This document shows positions 23,198 to 33,568 of a stretch of 64,000 nt of DNA, one piece after another. Source of the DNA: Pseudophaeomoniella oleicola (lineage: Eukaryota; Ascomycota; Eurotiomycetes; Phaeomoniellales; Phaeomoniellaceae); assembly GCA_003868215.1 (NCBI GenBank), contig QWDQ01000005.1, positions 665,321 through 729,320 of the forward strand, written 5' to 3'. The notes under the pieces were generated by a model that searched no databases, was not told where the DNA came from, and saw only the letters and a list, made by a program, of their open reading frames with translations. The stretch's first letter is position 1. Every line of letters begins with the position of its first letter. The position numbers and the translations under genes are program-made.

Positions 23198-23398
23198 ATA
23201 GCAGGAGCAAGACTGCTGTCGCAGCAATTGTTTTGGATTTCTTTGGAGATTGTCCACCGTCATATACATGTCCACGGCTGATGCCAATGCTAGTCGCGTT
23301 TTTCCTTCTACAGAACAAACTTATCTTTATCATACCAAAATGACCATCCGTGAAAACACCTGTCGCTATGCAAAATTAAATCGAACTTTACCGCAACC

Positions 23399-24011
23399 TC
23401 ATCTCCACTTCTTCCCTCGTTCTTGTTCCTTTGTACTTTCCCATTGCCCAGTCTTCCCCACCCTCATTCCCTCCTTTGCTTCTTCCTCTTGCTTCGCTCG
23501 TACCTCCCATGTCCTTTGTAACCTGATGACCTCTTCCCTCCTCTTCTCCACAGCATCAAGTTCCTCCTGTCGTTTTCTCTGCCGTTCGTCCCTGCCCGCG
23601 AACCATTCCTCTCGCGCTAAGTCCTCTTCCTTGCGCGTGGCATGTGATATCATGCAGGAGTTCATGGCTTGTCGTTGTTGGCGACAGACGAAGGAGACAG
23701 TGACGGTGCGGCCGAGAGCACAGGCTGCGAATTCTGATGACGAGTCAAGGTAAGCAGATGGTTCATAGGAAAGGGTGGTGGCCCCAAAATTTAAATTTGC
23801 AAGGCTTTGAGGGAGGCATAGAGAGCGCAAAGTTGTGAGACATACCTTTGATCTCTTGGGCGCAGTGATCCCGTACGCGCCGGTAGTATATATTCCTCAC
23901 TTCTTGTTCTTGTGCAGCGGACAGTGGTAGAGGATTTCTTAGATTCAGAGTACGATTCGTCTCGGTCCTCGCCGTAGTAGCCGGCACTGGAGTTGTGGCT
24001 GTGGTAGCCAT
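23399..24011 (-). CDS. CMC1: COX assembly mitochondrial protein CMC1-like
   Basis: A 166-residue twin-CX9C protein expected in the mitochondrial intermembrane space, where Cmc1 supports copper delivery to and assembly of cytochrome c oxidase. Exons are 24011-23846 and 23733-23399, joined across a 112-nt intron with donor GTATGT and acceptor ATCAG. The splice falls inside the first motif and restores CAQEIKEFAAC; the second motif is CRQQRQAMNSC. Both have exactly nine residues between cysteines. A Thr/Ala-rich N terminus and a long Glu/Arg/Lys helix at the C terminus make it longer than the yeast protein. Its 3' end converges on the P450 (about 200 bases apart). Confidence 0.87.
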
Positions 24012-24638
24012 GTTGCTATGAACCGGATGCCTCAGCTGGTTTGTGGCTTCGGATATGCTGGTGCTCGTAGAAGCGGCGGTAAAGGATGTCAATTTTGCAG
24101 CCTAAGGTTGAATTATTAGGTGTGCATTCCGTTGCTGCATGAGAAAGGTTCGGACGTTTTATTGACTCTTTTTCAGGACCTCTGAATGTTTACCGGGCAC
24201 TTCAATTGGGGATACAGCATGAAGTTCGAGTCCAAGAGCTCCAAGCTCAAGTTTGCGGAGCAGAAACCGGAGGTCGACTCGGAACTTTTTTTGGCCGATC
24301 TGGACGGACATCAACGCTGGAAACAAAAAATGTCTGAACCTGAACGTGACGGACGAACTTCTATATCTTCAACAATTCTCACTACAAAAGAAAGCAGTCG
24401 ATTCTGTATCGACGACTTGGACTTGTTCGAATTGATTCTCGTATTGTATCTGTATCTTGCGTGAGCAACGTCCCAATCGCCTTCACGAAATAGCAACCGA
24501 AGGACAGGACCCCTCCACCTTAAACAATTGCGCCAGAGGTTCACCAAGAATTTTCCCATATTGTCAATCGCGGCAGCATATATCACATTGGCACCTCGTT
24601 GACGACTGTTACGGGCTAATTAGCCACATCCGCCAGCC
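24012..24638. promoter_or_regulatory. Divergent promoter region, CMC1 / UTP11
   Basis: About 630 bases between divergent start codons. Small overlapping frames here have no recognisable family. Confidence 0.4.
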
Positions 24639-25448
24639 ATGTCCTCCATGCGCAATGCCGTTCAACGGCGCAACCACAGAGAGCGAGGGCAACTCGCTGG
24701 TCGTGAGAAATGGGGTATCCTGGAGAAGCACAAGGATTACTCTCTTCGAGCGAAAGACTACAACCTCAAGAAACAGAAGCTTTCCATTTTGTCCCAAAAG
24801 GCTAAAGATAGGAATCCAGATGAATTTGCCTTTGGAATGCTCAGTGCCGACAAATCCAAGCAGGGAAAGCATGGACAGAACTCATTAGAGAATCGATTGG
24901 ATCACGATACGGTGGCCTTGTTGAAGACCCAGGATGCAGGATACCTAAGGACAGTCGGGCAAAAAAGTAAGCGGGAGCTAGAAGAGCTAGAGAGGGAGAT
25001 CAAGTTATCTGAGGTTGTTGGAAAGGCCAGCGACGAGCAAGGCGAGGAAGAAGCAGAAGAAACCGATGGTGATCAAGAGACAGCAAGTAAAACAAGGCCA
25101 CTATCGAAGAAAATCAAATACATCGATTACAACGACCAACCTCAAGAAGAGATCCCATCAACCTACCCTACCACCGCCGACAAAGACCTCACAGCCCTCT
25201 CCTCCGACATCGAAGAAACCCAGATGCCCAAATCTTCTACCTCACAATCAACCCTCCGCGCCCTCCGCAAGAAACGAAAACGCCTCCAAGAAATCCGCAC
25301 CGCGAAACTCCAAGCCCTGAAGATCCGTCAGCGCGAAATCATGAAGGCCGCAGACGCTCTGGATCTGCAGCGAGCGCGCATGGCGAAGGTTGTCGGCGGT
25401 GTCAATAAAGATGGCGTGAAATGGAAGAGGAGGGAACGGAAGAGATGA
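24639..25448 (+). CDS. UTP11: UTP11, U3 snoRNA-associated small-subunit processome protein
   Basis: A single-exon, 269-residue nucleolar protein of the Utp11 family, part of the small-subunit processome that processes 18S pre-rRNA with the U3 snoRNP. The N terminus is the family hallmark: MSSMRNAVQRRNHRERGQ, then GILEKHKDYSLRAKDYNLKK, and further on KAKDRNPDEFAFGM. The rest is highly charged and helical, with a basic C-terminal end (RRERKR), as usual for the family. The length matches fungal members. The ATG context CAGCCATGTCC is reasonable, and stop codons precede it in frame. Confidence 0.93.
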   Translation: MSSMRNAVQRRNHRERGQLAGREKWGILEKHKDYSLRAKDYNLKKQKLSILSQKAKDRNPDEFAFGMLSADKSKQGKHGQNSLENRLDHDTVALLKTQDAGYLRTVGQKSKRELEELEREIKLSEVVGKASDEQGEEEAEETDGDQETASKTRPLSKKIKYIDYNDQPQEEIPSTYPTTADKDLTALSSDIEETQMPKSSTSQSTLRALRKKRKRLQEIRTAKLQALKIRQREIMKAADALDLQRARMAKVVGGVNKDGVKWKRRERKR

Positions 25449-26703
25449 ATGTATGGGGGGAAGAATTTGTTTGGAACTCATTTGTTTTTACGCTTTAATT
25501 CATATGTTCTTCTTCCTATACGATAATAAGGAAGCGAACCAAAAGCGTACAATCATGATTTACATGTACGCCACAAAAGGCGCCTCCAGGGACAGGAGGA
25601 ATAAATGGGGGGAAGAAACGCCCCCAAGCTTGCATTGCATGGGTCTGCATTTTTTGAGAAGACGACTCTGGGAAAACAACCTATCCAAAACACCAATTGG
25701 AGCCCCGGAAATTACCAGCATCTGTCTGGTATTCCTTCGGATCCTAGGTCTGGTTCAGGAGTCAAAAGTTCGGGAGGGATAGAGATCTTCAAATAGCACA
25801 GCTTTGATACCATTCATCATCATCACGAATATCCGTCTTTATGCTCTCTATCTACAAGAATTGATGTGATTTACCTCCCTCATCATTCTTGTTGATATCG
25901 TCTGACATATCTACAATTTGATCTCGCGATGCCCTGAAATTTCGTTATTTTCGGATTTGTTCATTTTATATCTCTTTTAGGACCACTGAAAATGACTTGG
26001 ATATCTTGTTTATACACGTGGTTACCTAATAAGCTGTCAAGTGTCGAAGGAGAGGCGCCATCAAATACCACGCGCCAGCTCTGCGTATCTACGCGGTTGG
26101 TTTAGTTGGTGGTCTAGGATTTCGGGAATTTGGAATGTACACCTGCCGTTTAGAACAACCCCTTTGTCACAGACGAAGGTGTTGTCATTTCGCCTCTTGA
26201 TTTCCAATGCGTCTGGACACCCTGGAGGTTAGGGGAAACCCCATGTCCTTGTTGCGTATTCGGCAAATCTAGTCCAGGACGTATGGTGGCCGATATACTG
26301 GAGGTAAGACCCCGGAGGTCAGAGCGATGTCTCATATTGAACATCAACACAGTCGTTATGCAGAAGTTGTGATGTTACCTTGCGGTTGTGGCGACCATTT
26401 TTGGTAGATGCTCAGGTGGGTGTAGTTGATAGGCTACCGGGAAGCTGCGTCGTTTTGGGGCCGGGGTTGTTGTAAACGAGCTGACAGAGTTCTTCGCAGC
26501 CAAAGAGCTGTAAAAACGGCAGGGGGTCAATTTTTCGTAGCAGGCTCCGAGCTGAAGAGTCAGCAAAGCCATGCTAGGTCGACGCCGCAGGCAAAGAATT
26601 TAGCAGCCTCTATAAAGAGCAATGGTTCGTGCTGCACATCTCGCAAGTGCAGACAGGCTCTGGTGTAGTCACTTCACTGATGACCTCTTTTCCACAACGC
26701 GAA
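25449..26703. other. Long convergent interval UTP11 / TAF9
   Basis: About 1.25 kb between converging stop codons, much longer than most 3'-3' gaps in this window (about 145-490 bases). It is AT-rich at 25450-26050. It also holds the candidate small two-exon gene listed at 26150-26572. Otherwise I see no gene. Confidence 0.5.
26150..26572 (-). CDS. Possible small two-exon gene, unknown product
   Basis: This is a weak candidate. An ATG at 26572 starts a frame that is closed by a TAA lying within a good GTAAC donor (26378). Removing 26378-26331, a 48-nt GT-AG segment with an ATAAC branch-like site, joins it in phase to a second frame ending at 26150, giving 124 residues. The N-terminal half is basic and Ser/Thr-rich with few acidic residues (PCRFYSSLAAKNSVSS), like a mitochondrial presequence. 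I recognise no family. The support is the frame-preserving intron of typical local size and the unusually long interval it sits in. It may equally be chance. Confidence 0.25.
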
Positions 26704-27600
26704 TCAGCTCTCACCCATCTCATGGTCCTCATCTTCTGCTTTAGCTCCACCTCCGAACAGGTCTTCCAATCCCTCCCTTTCTGCTGCTTCTTCCATGTCC
26801 ATATCATCGCCTTCTTCGTTCCCAGCAGTCAGTTCTCCTGTACCACTCATGCCAATGTCAGCACTGCTCACGCCGTTGACTCTCTTTTCACCCTCTTCGT
26901 CAACTTCTTCCTCGCCTTCACTGTCCCAGCTCTCCTTCAGCCCCCATCCTGTACCGCTCAGACAATATCGCTCATGAGGTAGTCTCACACCACCCACGTA
27001 GGCTCCTTCATTCTTATCACCAATCTTAGTTCCACCTCTAATGCTCCCCGGCAAACCCACGGCATTCCTTTTGGACGCCAACTCCAGAAGAAATTCTTTG
27101 GGCAGGCCCTGTTGAAATTGATAGTGACTTCTTTGTCCAATTGCCATTCTCAACGCTGTAAGGGACACACCGCCCGGATCAGCCGCATTGTCGCTATCTT
27201 TAATAGCCGCTGCACCAGCACCACGTCCGCGTCCTTTGCCTGCGCCCGTATCGACGTTGTCATAGGCTTCTGTTTGAACATAAAGAGCGTCGAGGAGGAC
27301 GGAAGAGGTATAGCGATATGCAAAATCAAGGAGTTGGAGGGGGACTCTTTCCTGATATGCCGATACGCCCATGGACGCAAGTATCAAGTGGATGAGTCTC
27401 GCATCGCGGGGACGCTTCGTAGTCCCCGGATCTTTCAAGGAGGTTAAGGGAACCGCATTTGGGTCGACACCAGCACCTTGGGAGGTATTCGCAGCCGCAG
27501 TGGTTGCAGTTTGTGAATTCGTCAGAGCAGTGGTCTGTGAAGGCTCGGCCGGGGGAGTGAGCGGTTGGGCTTGAGATTGGGATGCAAGTGGCGATGCCAT
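26704..27600 (-). CDS. TAF9: TAF9, TFIID/SAGA histone-fold subunit
   Basis: The single-exon gene encodes 298 residues. The histone-fold domain is at about residues 60-150, with the family signature PRDARLIHLILASMGVSAYQ and, after it, ERVPLQLLDFAYRYTSSVL. TAF9 pairs with TAF6 and is shared by TFIID and SAGA, so the product is nuclear. The second helix region is interrupted by a Gly/Arg-rich loop (GAGKGRGRGAGAA), a common fungal insertion. The conserved region RSHYQFQQGLPKEFLLELA follows. The C-terminal third is very acidic. The ATG at 27600 is the first in frame; only a GTG-type codon precedes it. It is divergent from the T5orf172 gene. Confidence 0.9.
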   Translation of the reverse strand: MASPLASQSQAQPLTPPAEPSQTTALTNSQTATTAAANTSQGAGVDPNAVPLTSLKDPGTTKRPRDARLIHLILASMGVSAYQERVPLQLLDFAYRYTSSVLLDALYVQTEAYDNVDTGAGKGRGRGAGAAAIKDSDNAADPGGVSLTALRMAIGQRSHYQFQQGLPKEFLLELASKRNAVGLPGSIRGGTKIGDKNEGAYVGGVRLPHERYCLSGTGWGLKESWDSEGEEEVDEEGEKRVNGVSSADIGMSGTGELTAGNEEGDDMDMEEAAEREGLEDLFGGGAKAEDEDHEMGES

Positions 27601-28192
27601 TTCGATGAATGTAATAGTAGATATGACACGGTTGATCGTGGATTCCGTGGACTCTGGCACCGAGTGAGGAGCTCGTGATACTCACCCTGCTTACAAGGTG
27701 CGCCACAAAGATTTTCTGTCCAGGCGCGATCTATGTTTATCTGAGGTAGGTGAGGTAAGCAGCAGATGAAGTGAATTAACAGCACGATCTTCTCTCATCT
27801 CAACAGAACTCAGAACGTAGGACGTAGAACGTAGACAGTCACGAACAGGAAGTGCTTCATGTCCCACTCTATGCGGGACCAGTCAAGTACATTACTAACT
27901 ACATCAGGATCTCTGGATGTTATCACCAAACTGCGTGTTTTACTGGTGTCCAGGACCAGACAGTACTATGATCAGTATATGATGGAATATGCAGGCCTAA
28001 AGGTACAGCTGTCACGGAAAGATGAGTACGTGGACTAGAGAGAGAAAGACTGGCATTCTACGAATCGAGATCTGACCGTAAAACAACCGAATTAGGCTGT
28101 AAGTCAGTTGCAACGGACTCGACACTCGCAGATGTACTAAAAGACATAACATTCTGCACAGCCGCAATATAGTCACAGTCACGTCTATGTTC

Positions 28193-28225
<33 letters not shown>

Positions 28226-28985
28226 TTGTGCAGCTGCACGTCGAATGCAGAGTAGTGCTTTACATAGCTGCGCCACACCCTCGCTTGTCCATAAGACCCA
28301 GGTTGATAAAGCCAGGCAGCAAAAGAGCGAAAAGGCAACCCTCGGCAGGTACATAAAGACGTGTGATTAGGAAAAGGCAGCGGCTTCAGCATCCCGACTA
28401 TCCGCTGAGCCGCACGACATGCAGCCACTATCACATTGTGGACCTCATCAAGTTCCCACTTCCGTTTCACTAAATGATACCACGATGCTTGAGAAGCCAA
28501 CTAACTGATAGTCATGCCTTGTCTGTCGCTGGATTAGGTATGTAGTGAGATTTCACGTAAAGAATCCTGAGATGGAGTGTCATCCTCGGTCCTGAATGCC
28601 TGCGATATGGACTGTCTTTCAGTATCAGCGGCATATATTGTGCCTTGGCACTACAGCCCCTACAAAGCTGTCTAACAAGTTGGCGTGACGTCCATCGCAA
28701 GCCCCTCTCTCCAGGCTATACATCACTACTATGGCGGGCGGTCTATCTTACGGTCGGCGGTCGCCTTTTCGGTCCAGTGGGCTGGGCTAGATACCCGGCA
28801 GGGGGCTGGAAAGCAACATACTAATGGCATATCCTGCCTGATGTTTAGCGATGGACTCTCATACAGATACGCAGAGAAATTGCAGCTGCCACGGGGTATC
28901 TTGCGGACTTCGTCAAACCACCCAGAGCCTCTCAAGAATTAGAATATCTACTCGATAAACAACGTCCGACGTACCGATACCTGCC
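27601..28985. promoter_or_regulatory. Divergent promoter region, TAF9 / T5orf172 gene
   Basis: About 1.4 kb between divergent start codons. It contains the (GT)n microsatellite at 28194-28224. Several minus-strand frames across the repeat encode His/Thr runs and are low-complexity artefacts. No gene or RNA was recognised. Confidence 0.45.
28194..28224. repeat. (GT)15 dinucleotide microsatellite
   Basis: An uninterrupted GT run of 31 bases, flanked by GGTTGTG on the right, in the middle of a divergent promoter region. Confidence 0.97.
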
Positions 28986-31436
28986 ATGCAGGCGACACCA
29001 GAATCCAACTTGGCCAAAAGGGAAGGCACGAATTACTTCGAGTGGGATGAGACACCAGTGACTAGTTTCAGTGACACCGCAACGCCAATTACCCCTCCGA
29101 GCACTTACGAGTTACAACCAACTATTCCCCTAAGTGATCCGCTCACCAGTCCTTCGAAGAAGGCGGAAGAAGTTGACCTCATTCAAGCGGTAGAGACGGC
29201 GGCGTGTGATGTATGCATTGAGGGCTCTGACAATGGACATGAGTTAAAGGACTCGAATATCCGTAGAAGATTATTCGAAGATTTCTATACTCGAGAGGAG
29301 GGAGACATTACCGACGCAGATTGCATTGTAAAACGCAGGTTTGAGCAACATGGCGGTATCTCCCTTGACCAATACAACGCCACGAGGATAGATATCAATT
29401 TCTCACACCTCCAGCAGCAAACAAGGAGTACGACACCAAGAGATTACAAACAGTTGATGCCCAGTGCAACTGACCGTGTTACCGTAAGCACAGGAGTTGG
29501 TGTCTCTGACAACAATGTAGCAGCAAGATCCCGGACTCCTATACCATTCAATACGCCTCAACGGAGCAACGAAACTGATATGAGGAAAGGTTTCAATCCG
29601 TCGACGGGAAGACATGGGGCCAGCAGCCCATATAAGAAACCTTTCATTGCTTCGAAAACAGAGGCAGATTGCGGGCAAGAACAGAAGCCTTCTGTGAAGT
29701 TCCTGAAAAACGAACTTCGCCATCGGCAAGGGGACGCCTGCAGAACCGTGGTTATAGAGCCACTAGCTTCGCAAACAGCCAATATTCAAAGGGACAAGAT
29801 GAATAAGATTCTCGAGAGCATTCTGCCATTCGACGCTATTGAAAGGCACTCCGAAGTTTTCGTAAAGGAGTTCAAGGTGTCACACACGTGCGCTGCCAAC
29901 AAAAAAAGGTCTGATGGTCAATGCCGGAGACCTGTGAAAAACGGTCCAGCGGTAGACCAACAGCTCTTGGATGTAATTTCAACTCTCGAGAGACCAATCC
30001 ATCCCTTGGATGGGTTACAACAAGTCGAAGCCTTGATGAATTTACTCCTATGTGGGCGATGGCACAAGGACATGGGTAAGGCGACATTGGAAGAGCTTCG
30101 GGCACGTTTGAACGTCACATTTGCCAGTGCTTCTCACAGAGACCGTGCCGCGCAGGGACTGTCTGCGGTGGAAATTGATGCTATTGTTACTTGGATAGAG
30201 AAGGTGATGACGTGGCCGACGCGACAGAGCGATAGTCAAGATGCGCCGGTTTCCGATTCTACTGCTGGCGCCGCGGCCAATAGAATAACAAAACCAAAAC
30301 CGTCCCGGGCTCCCAGCGTTCTCGAAAAGCGTCCACAAGTTAGTACCAAAGAGCAGACTCCCTCAACAAGGCCTGGCTCTCTAGTTGAGAGTTCTGAGCC
30401 TCTACCTGGCGCACTACAGCGGGATCTTACATTTATTCCGTCCCCTTTTCATGCTTTACACCAACAATTCCAACGCTATACGCGGAAAACGTTTTCGAGC
30501 CTCCCCATTGAGCAACATCTATACAACATCATCATCCGCGACTTGACTCCTCAAGAGCTCGACCCTGGCTACATCTACGTGTACTGGAACAAAGGCAACT
30601 TTGGCTACGCTAAAGTCGGCCGCACCAAGCGTTCGGCCTTAATACGTCTCCGCGAATGGAAACGACAGTGTAAACACGACGCCGAGATCATCTATTCGTC
30701 GCCCTACAAGATTCCGCACGTTGCCCGCATCGAAAAGCTCGTGCACGCGGAACTGCGGGAATACCGGCTCGAGGAAAAGGACTGCCAGGGCTGCGGAGGC
30801 GGGCATTGCGAATGGTTCGACGTGTCCAGTCTTGTTGTGCAACAAGTTGTTGAAAAATGGACTACGTGGATCGAGACCAGGAAGCCATATGAGCCCGTCG
30901 TTCCGATAACGGCAAATCCCACAGCGGCAACACCAGCACCCCTATCTCGCCGTACCCAATCCTGGCCCGTGAAGATGGCAACAAGCGCAACGAGCACAAT
31001 CACCAATATGATCTCTGGCCGTGAACCCAATCCCTCGTCTAAAAGACCCACCACCACCACCACTGGCACTCCATATAAACTAAACCCATCGATACTCCTG
31101 AACTACGCCGACGAGATCAAAGACCTCTGCCGTATGATCGCAGCACCGACATCATCTACAACGACGACAAAAGCGAAGACGAGTCCTCCGCCACCTCGGC
31201 AGCAGCAGCAACATCGACGCAAGGGCACCAGGACTAGGGTACGGGCGAGGAAACCTGCCGCCGACACGCCGAAAGCGGCGGCGAAGGGGATGTCTACGAG
31301 GTTGACGAGGCGCGTGACGGATCTGGCCGCAGCGGTGGCGGGGACTGAAGCAGGAGCAATAGCAAAGGCAGGAGAAGCGGCGAAGGAGGTGGTTGAGGCG
31401 GGGGTTAAGAGGGTTGCTTCTTGGGGGTTTGCGTGA
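28986..31436 (+). CDS. T5orf172 / MUG113-type GIY-YIG-fold protein
   Basis: The single-exon gene encodes 816 residues. Residues about 525-630 form a T5orf172 (DUF1766) domain, a GIY-YIG-like fold: PGYIYVYWNKG, then YAKVGRTKRSALIRLREWKRQC, then an AELREY block and a zinc-ribbon-like CQGCGGGHCEWFDV. Related fungal proteins include fission yeast Mug113, which is upregulated in meiosis. No enzymatic activity is established for most of these. The first 500 residues are Thr/Pro/Ser-rich and mostly disordered, apart from a conserved-looking stretch around residues 270-410 with Trp/Cys residues. The last 200 residues are basic and low-complexity (HRRKGTRTRVRARK), ending in an Ala-rich helix. DNA binding is a plausible inference. 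Confidence 0.82.
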   Translation: MQATPESNLAKREGTNYFEWDETPVTSFSDTATPITPPSTYELQPTIPLSDPLTSPSKKAEEVDLIQAVETAACDVCIEGSDNGHELKDSNIRRRLFEDFYTREEGDITDADCIVKRRFEQHGGISLDQYNATRIDINFSHLQQQTRSTTPRDYKQLMPSATDRVTVSTGVGVSDNNVAARSRTPIPFNTPQRSNETDMRKGFNPSTGRHGASSPYKKPFIASKTEADCGQEQKPSVKFLKNELRHRQGDACRTVVIEPLASQTANIQRDKMNKILESILPFDAIERHSEVFVKEFKVSHTCAANKKRSDGQCRRPVKNGPAVDQQLLDVISTLERPIHPLDGLQQVEALMNLLLCGRWHKDMGKATLEELRARLNVTFASASHRDRAAQGLSAVEIDAIVTWIEKVMTWPTRQSDSQDAPVSDSTAGAAANRITKPKPSRAPSVLEKRPQVSTKEQTPSTRPGSLVESSEPLPGALQRDLTFIPSPFHALHQQFQRYTRKTFSSLPIEQHLYNIIIRDLTPQELDPGYIYVYWNKGNFGYAKVGRTKRSALIRLREWKRQCKHDAEIIYSSPYKIPHVARIEKLVHAELREYRLEEKDCQGCGGGHCEWFDVSSLVVQQVVEKWTTWIETRKPYEPVVPITANPTAATPAPLSRRTQSWPVKMATSATSTITNMISGREPNPSSKRPTTTTTGTPYKLNPSILLNYADEIKDLCRMIAAPTSSTTTTKAKTSPPPPRQQQQHRRKGTRTRVRARKPAADTPKAAAKGMSTRLTRRVTDLAAAVAGTEAGAIAKAGEAAKEVVEAGVKRVASWGFA

Positions 31437-31776
31437 GGGGAGAGGGGTAGAAAAGGGGGATTATGGGTCTGTGATTGGTTGGTGAATGCCTCGGTTATAT
31501 ATGATGGAACTATGTATGGGGACAAGATGATGTGATGGCTTGGATGGGTGGAAGATGATGATGATGGGTTTTGACTTGTATTCTTATCGCGTTCGAATGT
31601 GAGCATTAGGATTGAAATCATTGGTAAGAAAGGAAGGATCATGTTCCCTTTTCATAAACTATCCTAGTCACGTTGGACTCATAGGTAATCCATCCCTCCG
31701 GTATTTTCTGTTGCTGCTTTTCGCAAGGCGGAGGCGAATAGCATGCGGCCCAGTTGGTAAATGATTATCAACCTAT
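31437..31776. terminator. Convergent 3' region, T5orf172 gene / glutamate decarboxylase
   Basis: About 340 bases between converging stop codons, with a short ATG/GAT-repeat stretch near 31545-31567. No gene was seen. Confidence 0.4.
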
Positions 31777-33568
31777 TTAGCAAACAGCGTGGGTCTTGCC
31801 GCTCTTTGCTTGCAGGGAGTGGTTGTCTTTCTTGTGAGGCTTGGCCTTGTGCACTTGTCTTCGTCCGGATGATGTGGCGTGCTCCTTGATGTGACTGGGG
31901 ATTGGTTGTTAGCCGCTGCACTCTGGGTTGGGGGTTTTGGACTACTACTCACGCTTGGTATCTCGCGACTTGGTCTGCGTCGAACTTCTTCAAGACCTCG
32001 ATGGCCATCTTGATGTCATGGACAAGAGCGTCACACCTGCTCTTACTGAAGTCTTCGCGGACGACGACACGCATAAGCTTGAGCTTCTCGCTGTGAGGTG
32101 CCATGGTATAGGCAGGGACGACCTGTGAATAGTCAGTAAGAACTATACGGTACACGCTGTCTTGCTTACCCATCCTCTCTCTTTCAAATTATGGGCAATT
32201 GCAAACTCGTCAAACTCATAGCCATCCTCGGGATCCAAACGGAACGCGACCAACGGCAGACCCTCGCCGCTTCCTTTGCTCATAATTATAAAGCCAAGGT
32301 CCTCGACTTGCTTGGCAAGGTAATCGGCAGTCTTCGTCAAGTTGGTCATGATCGATCTGTAGCCACGCTTCCCCAGTCGGATGAACTGGTAATATTGTCC
32401 GATGACCTGACTTGCGCCCTTCGAGAAGTTCAGGGTGAACGAAGCTTGGTCAGCACCGAGGTAGTTGATGTGGAAGACCAACTCCTCAGGCAAATACTCT
32501 GGCGATCTCCATACAACCCAGCCGACACCCGGGTAGACAAGTCCATACTTGTGGCCAGAAACGTTGATGGAGACAACCTTGGGTAAACGGAAATCCCATT
32601 CGATATCTGGCTTGACGAAGGGAGCCACGAAACCACCGCTAGCAGCATCGACATGAATGGGGCAGTCGATATTCTTCTCAACCAAAAGGTCGTTGATGGC
32701 CTTGACGTCCTCATATTCCCCGGTATATGTCGTTCCAATGATGGCACAGATGCCAATAGTGTTCTCGTCCACCAAGTCGACGGCTGCCTTGGGATCAATG
32801 ACGTAGCGGTCCTTCGTGCAGTATACATACTTCTCCTCCACGTCGAAATATCTCGCTGCTTTCTCCCAGCAGACCTGGACAGCGGAGTTCATGACGATGT
32901 TTGGTCGAGAAATGTCCTTGCCTTCGGCCTTTCTCTTATTTGCCCAACGTCGTTTCATTGCCAGGGTACCAAGCATGATTGCTTCTGATGAACCAACCGT
33001 AGACGTGCCCATAGCATTTTCAGAGTCGTCCTGGGTTGCTGTGAATGAATGCTATCAGATCATGACCTATGGTGCCAAAGAAGTACTGCAACTTACGTGC
33101 ATTGAACATGCGAGCTATCATACTGACACAGCGATTCTGGATCTCTGCTGTCTGCGGATATTCTTCATAATCGATGAAGTTTTTGGAGAAAGCTTCTGCC
33201 ATCAACTTTTCTGCTTCATCTTCCTATGTTCTGTCAGGGATGTTCACCACCACACCGTCTCCGCACGGCACTCACCATGTAGGTCGTGACGAAACTAGCT
33301 AAACTGGCAGATCGTTAGAATCACACGTTATCCAAAGCAGAGCACCGACATACTTGAGCTTGGGATTTCCATCCAAAGTGAGCTCGTCCTTGATCATACG
33401 GTAGGCGATGTCCTTGGGCATCTCTGTCTCTGGAAGCTCATGGGAGGGAAGGTCCTGGGCAGCAAAGCGTGAGCCATAGACCGCAGTGTTGTAGTCCTCC
33501 TCTCCGAGGTCCAAAGAGCCAACATCGGGCAGTTGAGAGTCGTTCTTGACGGTGTTCAAGTGAACCAT
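31777..33568 (-). CDS. GAD1: Glutamate decarboxylase
   Basis: A 508-residue, PLP-dependent enzyme converting glutamate to GABA and CO2, probably cytosolic and part of the GABA shunt and the oxidative or acid stress response. The six exons are 33568-33354, 33303-33276 (28 nt), 33223-33097, 33038-32170, 32122-31953 and 31894-31777, with introns of 47-58 nt that keep frame throughout. Key features are the [15 protein letters not shown] block, [13 protein letters not shown] (the substrate/PLP Asp and Ala region) and [15 protein letters not shown] with Lys287 as the expected Schiff-base residue. The C-terminal tail is Lys/His-rich and not obviously a calmodulin-binding domain. The length matches fungal GADs. 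It is divergent from the TMA23-like gene. Confidence 0.95.
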
